A stretch of 52,416 nt of DNA from Planomicrobium sp. Y74 (GTDB lineage: Bacteria > Bacillota > Bacilli > Bacillales_A > Planococcaceae): assembly GCF_003668635.1 (NCBI RefSeq), contig NZ_RCWH01000011.1:1-52416 (forward strand), in the 5' to 3' direction. The position numbers were made by a program, and so were the translations under genes. Positions 22,975 to 37,221 of the stretch are shown here, piece after piece (position 1 is the first letter of the stretch; every line of letters starts with the position of its first letter). The notes beneath the pieces are model-generated. The model was not told the DNA's origin and searched no databases. It saw nothing but the letters and a program-made list of their open reading frames with translations.

Positions 22975-23883
22975 TTTGATATCTTTTTCGTTAAGCGAAT
23001 GGATCGGCACCAGTACTTCGATATGTTTTTCAAGGTTCTGGAATACGGCCGGCAGCACTCCGCCAAACTCTCCATCCAGATTCAACATGACACGCTCCTC
23101 GGAAGAAACTGAAATCCTGCTGGCTTTTGCATAGATGACGTGAGGATTGGAAAGATGCTCTCCACGGAGTGCAAGTGAAGCCAACCGGATAAACTCCGCC
23201 ATATTCACTTCCTTCAAAATCAGCAAAGTGAACTTCCCATCGTTGATGCTGGCATCTGGCGCCAGCTTTTCAAAACCGCCGACCGAATTGGTCAAACCAA
23301 TCAGGAACATCATCGCTTTATCATCAAAAACTTCTCCGTCGTACTCGATACGGACGTTGGATGAACGGATGGATGGCAGCATTTCAATGCCTTTCAGGTA
23401 ATAAGCCATCTGTCCAAGAACCGTCTTCAGCTTGCTCGGCACTTCATAGGTCAGTTCAGTCATTCTTCCGCCGCCGGCGATGTTAATGAAATAACGATCG
23501 TTCATCATGCCGACATCCACTGGAACCGAATCACCTTGAATAATGATGTCGACAGCTTTATTGATATCACGGGGAATATGTACTGCACGCGCAAAGTCAT
23601 TGGTCGTCCCCATCGGGATCAATCCTATTTTAGGGCGATTTTCAAATTTCGAAACGCCGGATACGACTTCGTTCAGCGTACCGTCCCCGCCTACAGCGAC
23701 TATCAGGTCGAATTTTCTTTCGACAGCCGTAATCGCCGCTGCAGTTGCATCTCCTTCACAGGTTGTAGCATGGCAGGACGTTTCATACCCCGCGATTTCC
23801 ATTCTTTCCAGCACTTCCGGCAAATGCTTTCGGAACAACTCCCTGCCGGATGTCGGGTTGTAAATAATGCGTGCTCGTTTCAT
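22972..23883 (-). CDS. dagK: Diacylglycerol kinase (DgkB/YerQ type)
   Basis: Phosphorylates diacylglycerol released by lipoteichoic acid synthesis, returning it to phospholipid as phosphatidic acid. The 303-aa length and the lipid-kinase fold motifs fit: YNPTSGRE (8-15), GGDGTLNEVV (65-74) and the GTTNDFAR loop. The B. subtilis orthologue DgkB (YerQ) lies in the same gat-yefA neighbourhood, so synteny supports the assignment over other members of the sphingosine/diacylglycerol kinase family. Cytoplasmic, membrane-associated. AAAGG precedes the ATG. Confidence 0.92.
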   Translation of the reverse strand: MKRARIIYNPTSGRELFRKHLPEVLERMEIAGYETSCHATTCEGDATAAAITAVERKFDLIVAVGGDGTLNEVVSGVSKFENRPKIGLIPMGTTNDFARAVHIPRDINKAVDIIIQGDSVPVDVGMMNDRYFINIAGGGRMTELTYEVPSKLKTVLGQMAYYLKGIEMLPSIRSSNVRIEYDGEVFDDKAMMFLIGLTNSVGGFEKLAPDASINDGKFTLLILKEVNMAEFIRLASLALRGEHLSNPHVIYAKASRISVSSEERVMLNLDGEFGGVLPAVFQNLEKHIEVLVPIHSLNEKDIK

Positions 23884-23965
23884 AAGATTTCAGCCTTTCT
23901 ACACTTACTCTAGAAAATAAGACAATAAAAAAAGTTAAAAGTTCCTTTTACCGCAAGTTTTCTCT

Positions 23966-24526
23966 TTAAGTCAGTGATTTGGTCAAAACTGCTTTTAATT
24001 CCTGATAGACGCTGTCCCAAAACTCGCTTTTGTATACAAAGCCGTCCGTTATTTCGCCAATCACCGTATTAAAATGCAGATCGTATTGAGGATTTTCTTT
24101 TTCCGGCAATTTAGCTTTCAAACCATCCACGAATTCCTGGACCTTTTCAGATCTTGGCCCCCAGTCTCCGAGCACTTCTCCGTCCTGCGATAAAATGATG
24201 TATTTCGGAATGGAACGTCCGCCATTCGTCAAGTAGCGGTCCATCAATTCCAGATTTTCATCCCGGTAAACGCAGCGGACTTCAACGTCTCCTGCATCCG
24301 CAATTTTACGGAGTATCGCATTATTCATCATGGCATCCCCGCACCAGTCTTCTGTAATCACAAGGATATGTGGATTCTTCTCTTTTAATAAAGAGATAAA
24401 CTCCTTATCTTCCGGCATTGTGAATTTCTCGTAAATTGAATAAGACTTTTCCTGGTTGGATTCCATTTGGGACATATAATTTTCAAGCGTAATCGCGTTT
24501 TCGAAATAGTTCTGTTCCAGTGTCAT
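23966..24526 (-). CDS. Thioredoxin-like protein with single-Cys WCGDA motif
   Basis: A 186-aa thioredoxin-fold protein. Where thioredoxins have WCGPC it has W61-C62-G63-D64-A65 (EDWCGDAMM), so only the N-terminal cysteine is kept. The GGRSIPKYI segment (about 106-114) carries the cis-Pro of the fold. This pattern is typical of a conserved Bacillales group annotated only as thioredoxin family protein. A disulfide exchange of the classical type is unlikely; a monothiol or bacillithiol-related role is possible but unproven. AAAGGAG lies upstream of the ATG. No obvious operon partner. Confidence 0.8.
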   Translation of the reverse strand: MTLEQNYFENAITLENYMSQMESNQEKSYSIYEKFTMPEDKEFISLLKEKNPHILVITEDWCGDAMMNNAILRKIADAGDVEVRCVYRDENLELMDRYLTNGGRSIPKYIILSQDGEVLGDWGPRSEKVQEFVDGLKAKLPEKENPQYDLHFNTVIGEITDGFVYKSEFWDSVYQELKAVLTKSLT

Positions 24527-24587
24527 GATATCACATCTCCTTTAAATCCAGTTTACTTGTCTTTATCAAAACCATCAAATTATAACA

Positions 24588-24749
24588 CCAGAAAAGCGGA
24601 AGCGCCCGTTCAGCTCCGAAAGACATAAGACGGATCAGCGGAGCGGCGTACTTTGCCGCAGAGCTGAGATGGCTTATGATCCGAGGAGTTGGGCGCTGGA
24701 GTCTGGACACCAGAAAAGCGGAAGCGCCCGTTCAGCTCTGACAGTGGCT
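24588..24749. repeat. Dispersed intergenic repeat (family R3), copy 2 plus partial copy
   Basis: Runs from CCAGAAAAGCGGAAGCGCCC to GGGCGCTGGAGTCTGGACA. It then restarts with a near-identical CCAGAAAAGCGGAAGCGCCC at 24710 that breaks off after about 40 bases. The two ends are mutually complementary (GCGCCC / GGGCGC). Related to 952-1074. Confidence 0.75.
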
Positions 24750-24755
24750 GAACAG

Positions 24756-24785
24756 AAAAAAGATGGCCCGTTAAAGGACCATCCA
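24756..24785 (-). terminator. Intrinsic terminator of the gat operon
   Basis: Read leftward, GATGGTCC pairs with GGGCCATC (G-U included) around a 6-base loop followed by TTTTTTCTG, just past the gatB stop. Confidence 0.85.
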
Positions 24786-24790
24786 TCATT

Positions 24791-26221
24791 TTACCGCTTG
24801 TTGATTTCTTCCAAAAGAATTTTATTCAATAACGGCGGGTTCGCCTGTCCTTTGGTTGCTTTCATGATTTGGCCGACCAGGAAGCCGATTGCACGGTCCT
24901 TGCCGTTCTTAAAGTCTTCGATTGATTGCGGGTTGGCATCGAGTGTGTTCGTCACATATTCACGCAAAACGCCTTCGTCCGAAATTTGGACAAGCCCTTT
25001 CGCTTTCACGATATCATTGGCGTCGCCGCCTTTTTCAATCAATTCACGAAACACTTTCTTGGCAATCTTAGATGAAATCGTTCCATCTGCTATCAATTTG
25101 ATCATTCCAGCAAGGCCTTCAGGTGTCAAAGCCGTATCTGCAAGTTCTTTCTGCTCAGCGTTCAAGTAAGCGGAAACTTCCCCCATCAGCCAGTTGGATA
25201 CCAGTTTAGCGTCTGCTCCGGCATCAACTGTCGCTTCGAAAAAGTCGGAAATCGGTTTTGCCAGTGTCAATACCATGGCATCATATGAAGACATGCCAAG
25301 TTCAGAAACGTAGCGCGCTTTACGCGCATCCGGCAGTTCTGGAATTTCTGCGCGGACGCGTTCGATCCAGGCATCGTCGATGACAATATCCACAAGGTCC
25401 GGTTCCGGGAAATAACGGTAATCGTCAGATCCTTCTTTAACACGCATCAAAACTGTTTTACCAGTGGATTCGTCGTAACGGCGAGTTTCCTGCGGAATGA
25501 TGCCGCCTGACAGCAATACCTGTTCCTGGCGAATTTGTTCATGCTCAATTCCTTTGCGGACATAGTTGAACGAGTTCAGGTTTTTCAATTCCGTTTTCGT
25601 ACCGAATTGTTCCTGTCCATATGGACGAAGGGAAATATTCGCGTCGCAGCGAAGTGATCCTTCTTCCATGCGGACATCGGAAACACCTGTGTATTGGATA
25701 ATAGCTTTTATTTTTTCCAGATAAGCATAGGCTTCTTCCGGCGTACGGATATCCGGTTCAGAAACGATTTCGATCAACGGTGTTCCCTGGCGGTTATAAT
25801 CGACCAGCGAATAGCCTTTATCGGTATGTGTCAGTTTACCAGCGTCTTCCTCCATATGGAGACGAGTAATCCCGATGCGCTTTTTCTCGCCGTTCACTTC
25901 GATTTCAATCCAGCCATGTTCACCGATCGGCTGATCAAATTGAGAAATTTGGTAAGCTTTTGGATTATCCGGGTAAAAATAGTTCTTGCGATCGAATTTG
26001 GTGTGGCGTGTAATCTCGCAGTTTAATGCAAGTGCCGCTTTCATCGCCCAGTCCACCGCAGTTTTATTGACTACCGGCAGGACTCCAGGATAACCAAGGT
26101 CGATGGCGTTTGTATTCGTGTTCGGTTCTGCTCCGAAATGTGCAGGAGATGGCGAAAACATTTTGGAATCAGTTTTCAATTCTACGTGCACTTCGAGCCC
26201 GATAATCGTTTCAAAGTTCAT
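24791..26221 (-). CDS. gatB: Asp-tRNA(Asn)/Glu-tRNA(Gln) amidotransferase subunit B
   Basis: Activates the side chain of Glu on misacylated tRNA-Gln (or Asp on tRNA-Asn) with ATP and receives ammonia from GatA. It is 476 aa, the standard length. The N-terminal cradle ([15 protein letters not shown]), the [11 protein letters not shown] block, and the C-terminal YqeY-like helical tail ending in [19 protein letters not shown] are all present. Conserved Asn/His metal-site residues occur in [14 protein letters not shown] 26221 overlaps the gatA stop (ATGA), so translation is coupled. Last gene of gatCAB. Confidence 0.97.
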   Translation of the reverse strand: MNFETIIGLEVHVELKTDSKMFSPSPAHFGAEPNTNTNAIDLGYPGVLPVVNKTAVDWAMKAALALNCEITRHTKFDRKNYFYPDNPKAYQISQFDQPIGEHGWIEIEVNGEKKRIGITRLHMEEDAGKLTHTDKGYSLVDYNRQGTPLIEIVSEPDIRTPEEAYAYLEKIKAIIQYTGVSDVRMEEGSLRCDANISLRPYGQEQFGTKTELKNLNSFNYVRKGIEHEQIRQEQVLLSGGIIPQETRRYDESTGKTVLMRVKEGSDDYRYFPEPDLVDIVIDDAWIERVRAEIPELPDARKARYVSELGMSSYDAMVLTLAKPISDFFEATVDAGADAKLVSNWLMGEVSAYLNAEQKELADTALTPEGLAGMIKLIADGTISSKIAKKVFRELIEKGGDANDIVKAKGLVQISDEGVLREYVTNTLDANPQSIEDFKNGKDRAIGFLVGQIMKATKGQANPPLLNKILLEEINKR

Positions 26222-27687
26222 TGTGCTGCTCCCTCCCATAATTGAGGAGTTTTTTTATGGAAATCTGTCGCCTTTTCAAAAACATCGGCTACACGATAAA
26301 CCGTTTCCTCATCGAAATAATTGCCGATGATCTGCAGGCCAAGCGGCATATCGCCTTCAAAACCGCACGGTACAGAAATCGCCGGGACACCCGCAAGATT
26401 GACCGGTATCGTCAGAATATCATTGGCATACATTGTCAATGGATCATCAATGATTTCACCAATTTTAAATGCCGGTGTCGGAGTTGTCGGTGAGATGATG
26501 ACATCGTAGTTCTTGAATGCATCGTCAAAATCCTTCTTGATCAGCGTGCGCACTTTCTGCGCTTTTTTATAATAAGCATCATAATAACCCGAGCTTAACG
26601 CATAAGTCCCAAGCATAATCCGACGTTTCACTTCATCGCCAAAGCCTTCTGCCCGTGTATTCATATAGAAATCCAGCAGGCTGCTCGCTTTATTCGTGCG
26701 GTAACCGTAACGGATTCCGTCGAAACGGGACAGGTTGGAAGAAGCTTCAGATGAAGCCAGTAAATAATACGTTGCAAGTGCGTATTTAGAATGCGGCAAT
26801 GAAATCTCTTCCACTGTGGCACCTTTTTCCTTCAATACCTCAAGTGCATCGTAAACCGCTCCCTTAGCAGATTCGCTGACGCCTTCTGCGAAGTATTCCT
26901 TCGGTACGCCGATACGAAGACCGTTAATGTCGCCCGTTAAAGCAGCCGCAAAATCAGGCACTTCGACATCCGCTGAAGTGGAGTCCTTTTCGTCATGCCC
27001 GGCAATTGCCTGCAATAATAATGCATTATCTTTTACATTGCGTGTCACTGGACCGATTTGATCCAATGAAGACGCAAATGCGATCAAACCGAAACGCGAT
27101 ACACGGCCATATGTCGGCTTCATGCCGACAACGCCGCAGAATGCAGCCGGCTGGCGGATGGAACCGCCAGTGTCGGAACCAAGTGTGAACGGCACTTCTC
27201 CTGCAGCCACTGCTGCAGTTGAGCCGCCTGAAGAACCACCTGGCACATAATCCAAATTCCACGGATTTCTGGTCTTTTTATAATAGGAGTTTTCGTTTGA
27301 TGAGCCCATTGCGAATTCATCCATATTCAACTTGCCGACAATCACCATTCCTGCCGCGCGCAGCTTTTCAACTACAGTCGCGTTATAAATTGGATTGAAG
27401 CCCTCCAAGATACGGCTTGAAGCTGTTGTTATCAAACCTTCTGTCATGATATTGTCTTTTACACCAATCGGCAAACCGAATAATGGCCCGCGCTGTTCCA
27501 TCGGTACATTATCCATTTCACTTGCCGCCGCCATCGCCTTTTCTTCATTCATCGCCAGAAAAGCATCGACTTTCGGGTCAAGCTTGTTGATGCGTTCGAT
27601 TGTCTGTTTTGTTATTTCTGTGATTGTCGCTTCATTACTATGTACCAATTCCTGTAATTCAGCAGCTGTCTTATCGTAGAATTTCAT
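26218..27687 (-). CDS. gatA: Asp-tRNA(Asn)/Glu-tRNA(Gln) amidotransferase subunit A
   Basis: Glutaminase subunit that releases ammonia from glutamine and channels it to GatB. It is 489 aa with the amidase-signature triad K77 (GVKDN), S152 in VPGGSSGGS, and nucleophile S176 in [12 protein letters not shown] stand-alone paralogue lies at 9514-10962. A good Shine-Dalgarno (GGAGG) precedes the ATG; gatC ends 17 bp upstream. Confidence 0.97.
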   Translation of the reverse strand: MKFYDKTAAELQELVHSNEATITEITKQTIERINKLDPKVDAFLAMNEEKAMAAASEMDNVPMEQRGPLFGLPIGVKDNIMTEGLITTASSRILEGFNPIYNATVVEKLRAAGMVIVGKLNMDEFAMGSSNENSYYKKTRNPWNLDYVPGGSSGGSTAAVAAGEVPFTLGSDTGGSIRQPAAFCGVVGMKPTYGRVSRFGLIAFASSLDQIGPVTRNVKDNALLLQAIAGHDEKDSTSADVEVPDFAAALTGDINGLRIGVPKEYFAEGVSESAKGAVYDALEVLKEKGATVEEISLPHSKYALATYYLLASSEASSNLSRFDGIRYGYRTNKASSLLDFYMNTRAEGFGDEVKRRIMLGTYALSSGYYDAYYKKAQKVRTLIKKDFDDAFKNYDVIISPTTPTPAFKIGEIIDDPLTMYANDILTIPVNLAGVPAISVPCGFEGDMPLGLQIIGNYFDEETVYRVADVFEKATDFHKKTPQLWEGAAQ

Positions 27688-27704
27688 GGTTTCCCTCCTC
27701 GCTA

Positions 27705-27995
27705 TTATTCCAGAATGGTCGGAACTTTTACTTGTCCCGCTTCATGTTCTTTAACATTTTTCAATACCGTTTCGCGCGGTAATCCTGCCTCCGCTTTATC
27801 TTCACGCAATACATTGACCATCGGCAGTACGTGTGTTGTCGGTTCAACGTTCTCTGTATCCAGTTCATTTAGAAGCTCCATCGCATTTGTGATGGCTTCC
27901 AATTGTTCTGCAAAGTGGATCGCTTCTTCATCAGTAATCGCCAGACGCGCCAAATGGGCAACCTCGATCACTTCTTCTTTTGTCATTTTCGCCAT
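27705..27995 (-). CDS. gatC: Asp-tRNA(Asn)/Glu-tRNA(Gln) amidotransferase subunit C
   Basis: Small 96-aa subunit that wraps the GatA-GatB interface and stabilises the complex. The N-terminus [19 protein letters not shown] and the C-terminus ([20 protein letters not shown]) are characteristic. The start is taken at ATG 27995, with GGAGGTGTAAGGAA just upstream; the longer frame to 28025 includes that Shine-Dalgarno. First gene of the gatCAB operon, which supplies Gln-tRNA in organisms lacking GlnRS. Confidence 0.95.
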   Translation of the reverse strand: MAKMTKEEVIEVAHLARLAITDEEAIHFAEQLEAITNAMELLNELDTENVEPTTHVLPMVNVLREDKAEAGLPRETVLKNVKEHEAGQVKVPTILE

Positions 27996-28063
27996 TTCCT
28001 TACACCTCCGGAATTCAGTAAACATACGCTATATCATACCATTTCTTGCCTCAAAAGAATAGA

Positions 28064-28082
28064 GACAGCCGCGCTGGCTGCC
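28064..28082 (-). terminator. Hairpin terminator downstream of camS
   Basis: Read leftward, GGCAGCC pairs with GGCTGTC (G-U at the end) followed by TCTATTCTTTT. A second weaker GCCGG.../GGCGGC fold lies just before it. Confidence 0.55.
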
Positions 28083-28118
28083 CCCTGAGCCGCCCCTTAA
28101 ATCAGGAACCGGCTTTTT

Positions 28119-29267
28119 TTATTCATAAATATGGACAATCGGTTCAGTTTCATTGGTTTTCCGTAAAATCAGCGCTTCCGCTCCATTGACCGAATTCAAA
28201 TCCACTTCCACCTGGATATTCTCCGGGAAGTGTTTCATAACAAGACCCGTCAGATATTGTGTAAAACCGATTACTTCGGATGAACCGTAAAACTGGATCG
28301 GAATCTCAATCTGCAATTTGCGGATCGAATCTCCCTGATAAAAGCCAGTGCCAATGACACTGGTGAAGTTAGAGAAATACTCTTCAACGTCCTGCTTGAA
28401 ATTTTTGAATGCCGTATCCACTTCTCGGTATTTCTCTTCAGGATTGCTCGAAGGGAAAATCACGAATTCTTCATTGATCGGATTCCATTTGGCCACTGAA
28501 TTTTCACCGCCCGGAGCAACTCCATAAGTGAAGTAAGTTCCGGCAGTGATCGTACTTCGGCTTTTTTGCTTGAAGAGGCCGACGGTGATCGGAATATCCG
28601 CCATTCCTTCTTTTTGGCGCAGCCGGTTGACAATTTCATCTGCCATCCGTTTGCCTTCCGATTCTAATCGTTCCTGTGAAATCGTTTCTTCATAGGACAC
28701 CCCTTGATCATTCTCACTGTAGTAAATGGAGTTGAGGGCGAGTCCGACAGATACACCACCGAGTCGGATCGTATCTTCATTGGTTTTCACCAGGTAATTC
28801 TGTTCGATAATGTGTGCTAGAATTTCCGGCGATGGATTCTCACGGGTTTCGCCTGCTTCCAGCTCTTCTTCGGATAAAGGTGCACGCTTGTCTTCGGCAT
28901 TCAACCCGGTCGGATTATCTTCTGGATGGTAACGGCGCAGCCATGCAGAAACTTCTTCATCTGTTATCTTCTGGCCTTCCTGAAAATAATAATCGTCAGG
29001 AGAAAATTGATTTTGCGATAAACGCAGCAGCCCTTTTTCCGCTTCTTCGATATCGTAGCGGGAATTCAGGCGATTGACGATTTTACCTCGCGTGGCACTT
29101 TGTTTATATGGCAAAAGGGTCCGGTAAAACTGATCATCCAATTGCATGCTTGGAATAATTGCCGTTTCCACTTCCTCTGTGCCAATTACTTCTGTTTCAT
29201 TTGTTTGCGTCGGCACACAGGCGGTTAGCAGCAAGATGCTGGCAGGGATCCACCAAAAGCGTTTCAT
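28119..29267 (-). CDS. camS: CamS family lipoprotein (YerH-like)
   Basis: Membrane-anchored lipoprotein, 382 aa. The signal peptide ends in a lipobox, LLTAC, with lipidated C17, followed by an acidic Thr/Glu linker. The family is named after the precursor whose signal peptide yields the staphylococcal cAM373 sex-pheromone peptide. The function of the mature protein is not known, and its signal peptide here need not give a pheromone. Synteny (pcrB-pcrA-ligA-yerH) matches B. subtilis, where yerH is the orthologue. The ATG has GAGGAG upstream, and the ligA stop lies 13 bp before it, so it is probably cotranscribed with ligA. Confidence 0.9.
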   Translation of the reverse strand: MKRFWWIPASILLLTACVPTQTNETEVIGTEEVETAIIPSMQLDDQFYRTLLPYKQSATRGKIVNRLNSRYDIEEAEKGLLRLSQNQFSPDDYYFQEGQKITDEEVSAWLRRYHPEDNPTGLNAEDKRAPLSEEELEAGETRENPSPEILAHIIEQNYLVKTNEDTIRLGGVSVGLALNSIYYSENDQGVSYEETISQERLESEGKRMADEIVNRLRQKEGMADIPITVGLFKQKSRSTITAGTYFTYGVAPGGENSVAKWNPINEEFVIFPSSNPEEKYREVDTAFKNFKQDVEEYFSNFTSVIGTGFYQGDSIRKLQIEIPIQFYGSSEVIGFTQYLTGLVMKHFPENIQVEVDLNSVNGAEALILRKTNETEPIVHIYE

Positions 29268-29280
29268 TTTAAATATCTCC

Positions 29281-33515
<4,235 letters not shown>

Positions 33516-33543
33516 TGTGCACCACCTCGAACATTTGTTCTTA

Positions 33544-34245
33544 TTATAACGATTGATCTATAGATTCCGCAACCGCCGCAACGGTTCTAATCGCTTGTTC
33601 AATATCTGTGTAAATAACATTTCCTACAACGACTGTATCCGCGAATCGCGCTATTTCCCGCGCCTTTTCCGCCGAGTCAATGCCGCCTCCATAAAACAGG
33701 CGGGTATCGGATAAATGTCCTTTTACCGTTTCAACTAATTTTGGATCGCCGTATATACCGCTGTATTCCAGGTAAAAAATCGGCAATTTGAAAAAATGCT
33801 CAGCCAACCGGGCATATGCCACCACGTCTTCCCCGTCAAGCAAACTATCGGCATCGGTTAACCGTGCCGCCTTGCAATCCGGATTCAAAATGCAATAGCC
33901 TTCTGGAATCAGTTCTTCCCAATCCATCAGATCCCCGTATTCCCGGATTGCTTCATGATGAAGGCCTTTAATCCATTTCGGATCCCGGCTGTTCAGGACC
34001 GTCGGGATGAAATAAAAATCAAATCCCGGCGCCACCGATTCGATTGTTGAAATTTCCAGCACGGCCGGCAGAGAATAAGGGCGGACGCGCGCCATTAAAT
34101 TAATTACATTTTCGAGTGTGACATCATCGCTGCCGCCTATCAAGATGGCATCAGTCCCGGATTCACAAATTCGTTCCAAATGTCCATCGGAAATTTCCTT
34201 TGCAGGATCCAATTTGAACACATGCCGCCACGATTGATAATCCAT
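33544..34245 (-). CDS. pcrB: Heptaprenylglyceryl phosphate synthase PcrB
   Basis: TIM-barrel prenyltransferase that joins sn-glycerol-1-phosphate to heptaprenyl diphosphate, giving an archaeal-type ether lipid precursor in Bacillales. It is 233 aa. The glycerol-phosphate-binding segments are visible: GGSDDVT near the N-terminal third, [11 protein letters not shown] in the middle and [16 protein letters not shown] near the C-terminus. The location directly upstream of pcrA is conserved. AAGGTGAAG precedes the ATG. Cytoplasmic or membrane-peripheral. Confidence 0.95.
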   Translation of the reverse strand: MDYQSWRHVFKLDPAKEISDGHLERICESGTDAILIGGSDDVTLENVINLMARVRPYSLPAVLEISTIESVAPGFDFYFIPTVLNSRDPKWIKGLHHEAIREYGDLMDWEELIPEGYCILNPDCKAARLTDADSLLDGEDVVAYARLAEHFFKLPIFYLEYSGIYGDPKLVETVKGHLSDTRLFYGGGIDSAEKAREIARFADTVVVGNVIYTDIEQAIRTVAAVAESIDQSL

Positions 34246-34288
34246 TTCGCTTCACCTTACTTCTAATCATTTCATCTATTTATTATAA

Positions 34289-34330
34289 CAAAAGAAAAGC
34301 GCAAGCGCCCCTTCAGTCCTGTTGGACAAT
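34289..34330. repeat. Short fragment of dispersed repeat family R3
   Basis: AAAAGAAAAGCGCAAGCGCC followed by CCTTCAGTCC matches the left end of the elements at 952 and 24588. The right part is missing. Confidence 0.5.
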
Positions 34331-34355
34331 AGACAATGGAATTCAGGCAAAGCAA

Positions 34356-34399
34356 AAGGCTGTCCGTTAAGCCCGATCACTGACTTAATGGACAGCCTT
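34356..34399. terminator. Intrinsic terminator between yerC and pcrB
   Basis: AAGGCTGTCCGTTAAG pairs with CTTAATGGACAGCCTT around a 12-base loop. It lies just downstream of yerC, with a T run weak on the plus strand and TTGCTTTGCC leftward. Closely related to the hairpin at 9362-9400. Confidence 0.65.
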
Positions 34400-34456
34400 T
34401 AAATTCCGCTGCGGTTATTATGAGATTCCACTCTATTCATCCGAGCTGCCAAACTT

Positions 34457-34777
34457 TTATTCTTTCGGCAACTGGAATGGTTTTTCATCCGGGTAAAGCC
34501 GCCCTAGCATTTCGTCATAGCCGTCATTGCCGTAATTCAGGCAGCGGCGTACCCGCGAAATTGTCGCTGTGCTTGCACCGGTTTCATTTTTGATTTTTTC
34601 ATACGTCTTCTTCAGCCGCAGCATTCGCGCAACTTCAAAGCGCTGGGATAATGATTGGATTTCACTGATCGTGGCAAGATCATCGAAAAAGCGATAAGCT
34701 TCTTCCCGATCTTTTAACGCCAATATTGCATCGATCAATTGATCAGTTTGTGGGCCTCGGATTTTATCAACTTGCAT
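34457..34777 (-). CDS. yerC: YerC/YecD family TrpR-like DNA-binding protein
   Basis: A 106-aa helical protein of the Trp-repressor-related YerC/YecD family. The helix-turn-helix is in the second half: QSLSQRFEVARMLRLKKTYE, then NETGASTATISRVRRCLNYG. It presumably binds DNA as a dimer; targets in Bacillales are not established to my knowledge. Gene order yerA-(yerB)-yerC-pcrB matches B. subtilis except that yerB is absent. GGAAAGGACGG stands before the ATG. Confidence 0.92.
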   Translation of the reverse strand: MQVDKIRGPQTDQLIDAILALKDREEAYRFFDDLATISEIQSLSQRFEVARMLRLKKTYEKIKNETGASTATISRVRRCLNYGNDGYDEMLGRLYPDEKPFQLPKE

Positions 34778-34903
34778 TCAGCTATACCGTCCTTTCCTTG
34801 CTATCCATTGCGGGAAAAAGGAAATCTCGCTGCTATCAGCTTAGCATTTCCTATACTATCAAATAAACCACTTATATGAGTCGAACTAATAACTTTTAAT
34901 AAT

Positions 34904-35230
34904 CGATATTCCGCAAAACAGCTGCGAAGACATTAGTCGACGCTTGCGAGGCTAAGTCTTTGCGACGAAGCAGCGTAGCGATGCAGGAGCACGGTTTTCG
35001 CCTTCGAGCTAACTTACGAACGACTCCGAGTGGATTTCGCCCTTCGTCGAAACGGAGTTGGAAAGCCAACTCCATTTCTGTTCCCCAAGGCGTCTTCGCT
35101 GTTTTGCTCCATATCTTTAGAGATGTCTCTCAGCAAAGGCGCGGCTCAGGACTGAGCGGAGCAATAAGACGAGTGGTCTTCTCGGCTTATTGCGGGAGCT
35201 TTGTCCAAAGCGGCGAAGCGGTATTTATTG
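34904..35230. repeat. Composite palindromic repeat (families R1 and R2), copy 2
   Basis: Starts GATATTCCGCAAAACAGCTG. It contains a reversed R2 arm (GTCTTTGCGACGAAGCAGCG then TAGCGATGCAGGAGCA), the GGAGTTGGAAAGCCAACTCC hairpin, and GCTGTTTTGCTCCATATC. It then has a second hairpin (CAATAAGACGAG / CTCGGCTTATTG). It fills the whole interval between yerC and yerA, where B. subtilis has yerB. No gene here. Confidence 0.75.
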
Positions 35231-35282
35231 TATTTCTTAAGTTTAAATTATATAGCTTTAGACTCTTCCGATTCCGCGATAA

Positions 35283-37013
35283 TTATCTCATGAACGCCGG
35301 AAACAGGATTTTCTTATTCATGACATCGTAAATTCCTTTTTGCGTCACGCGGACATAAGGAAGATGGGTCGCCTGTAAAAACAGTAAAGTGTAAATAGCG
35401 TCGCCGTGCTTATAACCCCGCTCTTTCAATGCCTGCTTCAGGACGGTTTCCTGTTCCATAATCTGTTCCATCGGAAGATCGGACATGCCACCTCCAAGAG
35501 GAAGCGGGATATGGCAGATCATTTCATCGCTTTCCATCAATACGATGCCGCCGTTCATTTCTTTCAATTTATCAAAAGCCAGCCACATCTGTTTAGTGTT
35601 TTTGCCGATCAGAATGATGTCGCCAGTATTCGAATAGGAAGAGGCGAATCCTTCTACGGCATTAGTAAATCCTTTGATCAATGTATTGACGCGCCATTTT
35701 CCGTGCTTATCGATCAGCATCAGGAAACTTTCATCATGATCTTTGGATAGGGTTCCGTCATGCGTATCAATATTTACCGAATAAGGTTTAATAATAACAT
35801 CATTGACCATATCAAGCCCGAACGGCATGGAAAATTGGAAATCATCTTCAGTAAGATCGAAATCCATTTTCAGATCCGGCAGCACATCCCAATTTATTTT
35901 AGGCAGTGCCTGCACTTTTTCACCGTTTCTCTTCAGCCATTTCCCTTTTGAAATGACACTTGACGGCACCGGATTGTCAATCGAATCCAGTATGTTGAGG
36001 TTTGCGTAGCGGCCTGTTGCTATCAGCCCATGCATCGCTGTCATATTATAATACCTTGCTACATTATAAGATGACATCATGTAAGCTTCAATCGCCGGGA
36101 CACCTGCTTCGAGAGCAATCCGTATGCAAAGATCGATAACTCCGTCTTTATGGAATGTAGGCGTTGATCCGTCAGTTGTCATCATCAATTTCTCGTAGAC
36201 ATTCAATTCGCGATCCACGACGCCTTTCAATAGACTCGGTAAATCCGGACGGATCGACGAGTGCCGGAGTGTCACACCGTAGCCATGCAGCAGGCGCATC
36301 TCCACTTCATCAATTGTCATCGCCTCATGATCTCCATCAGCACCAAGCAATTTCATCCGGGCAAGCGTTTTTTCGGAAGCTCCCGGAAAATGCCCTTCTA
36401 TCTTCTTGCGCGTCATTTTCGCCTTTTGAATCCAATACAGCATTTGATCATCGCCAGCCATCAGTTTCGGCCACCCAGTCAGTTCCCCGCCAAGCAATAC
36501 TTCCGGACGATCCAGCCACTCACCGACGGATTTGGAAGTAAAGAGCATATCTTCGGCCGCCAGTTCTGTCTGCGAATCAAAACGTGTCCACCAATAGAAT
36601 GTGAAAGGCAGTTCATTCAGCTGATCCAAAATTGAAAACGCTTTCTCATTTTCCATCGATAAAAATAACGTCAGGTTATCGGATATGAAAGTGGTAGTTC
36701 CCAATTGGGCTGAATAATCAGCGAACGATTGAGGGTTATAAAGTTGGAAGGGATGGACATGGGGTTCGATATAGCCCGGAACGATGAATTTTCCTGCCAT
36801 GTCAACGACTTCAGTTGTGTCGCCTATCAGCGGCATTTCCTGTCCTGCATATACAATCCGGTCGTCATGAATCCAGATATTTCCGGTCATCCATTTTTTA
36901 TAGATTCCGTGCAAATAATATGCATTTGTCAGAACCAGATTCGGTGCCTGTTCTTTCCCGATGATTTTCAATTGATTGCGCAATTCGATGTTTTTCCAAA
37001 GTGGATTATCCAT
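35283..37013 (-). CDS. yerA: Adenine deaminase-like amidohydrolase (YerA)
   Basis: Metal-dependent hydrolase of the adenine deaminase (AdeC) group, 576 aa. The metal motif is H85-x-H87 (EPHVHPFQ). Further family segments are GGELTGWPKLM, the IEGHFPGAS block, RHSSIRPDL and MMTTDGSTPTF. The C-terminal adenine deaminase-type domain contains GFTNAVEGFASSYSNTGDI and NGGIVLMESDE. It is the orthologue of B. subtilis YerA, which is annotated as a putative adenine deaminase but differs from AdeC; the actual substrate is not certain. A purine role would suit its place next to the pur operon. AAAGGAG precedes the ATG. Confidence 0.87.
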   Translation of the reverse strand: MDNPLWKNIELRNQLKIIGKEQAPNLVLTNAYYLHGIYKKWMTGNIWIHDDRIVYAGQEMPLIGDTTEVVDMAGKFIVPGYIEPHVHPFQLYNPQSFADYSAQLGTTTFISDNLTLFLSMENEKAFSILDQLNELPFTFYWWTRFDSQTELAAEDMLFTSKSVGEWLDRPEVLLGGELTGWPKLMAGDDQMLYWIQKAKMTRKKIEGHFPGASEKTLARMKLLGADGDHEAMTIDEVEMRLLHGYGVTLRHSSIRPDLPSLLKGVVDRELNVYEKLMMTTDGSTPTFHKDGVIDLCIRIALEAGVPAIEAYMMSSYNVARYYNMTAMHGLIATGRYANLNILDSIDNPVPSSVISKGKWLKRNGEKVQALPKINWDVLPDLKMDFDLTEDDFQFSMPFGLDMVNDVIIKPYSVNIDTHDGTLSKDHDESFLMLIDKHGKWRVNTLIKGFTNAVEGFASSYSNTGDIILIGKNTKQMWLAFDKLKEMNGGIVLMESDEMICHIPLPLGGGMSDLPMEQIMEQETVLKQALKERGYKHGDAIYTLLFLQATHLPYVRVTQKGIYDVMNKKILFPAFMR

Positions 37014-37163
37014 ATGCCCGCTCCTTTCCGCTGTCTATATAATACTTTATATACTAGCATAGTAATGCATTTAAATACAGCTGAACCCTTGAATAAATGG
37101 AACATTCTGATAGTCGTCAGAAGACTTTGAATAGGCTATTTTTAAAGCCAATACTATAAAAAA

Positions 37164-37202
37164 GTCAGGAAAGACGAAAGCGGCGCTTTCGTTCTTCCTG
37201 AC
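37164..37202. terminator. Intrinsic terminator of the GNAT gene
   Basis: GTCAGGAAAGACGAAAGCG pairs with CGCTTTCGTTCTTCCTGAC, nearly perfect, followed leftward by TTTTTTATAG. It lies just past the acetyltransferase stop. Confidence 0.9.
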
Positions 37203-37221
37203 TCTGGCAATATCAATTCAA

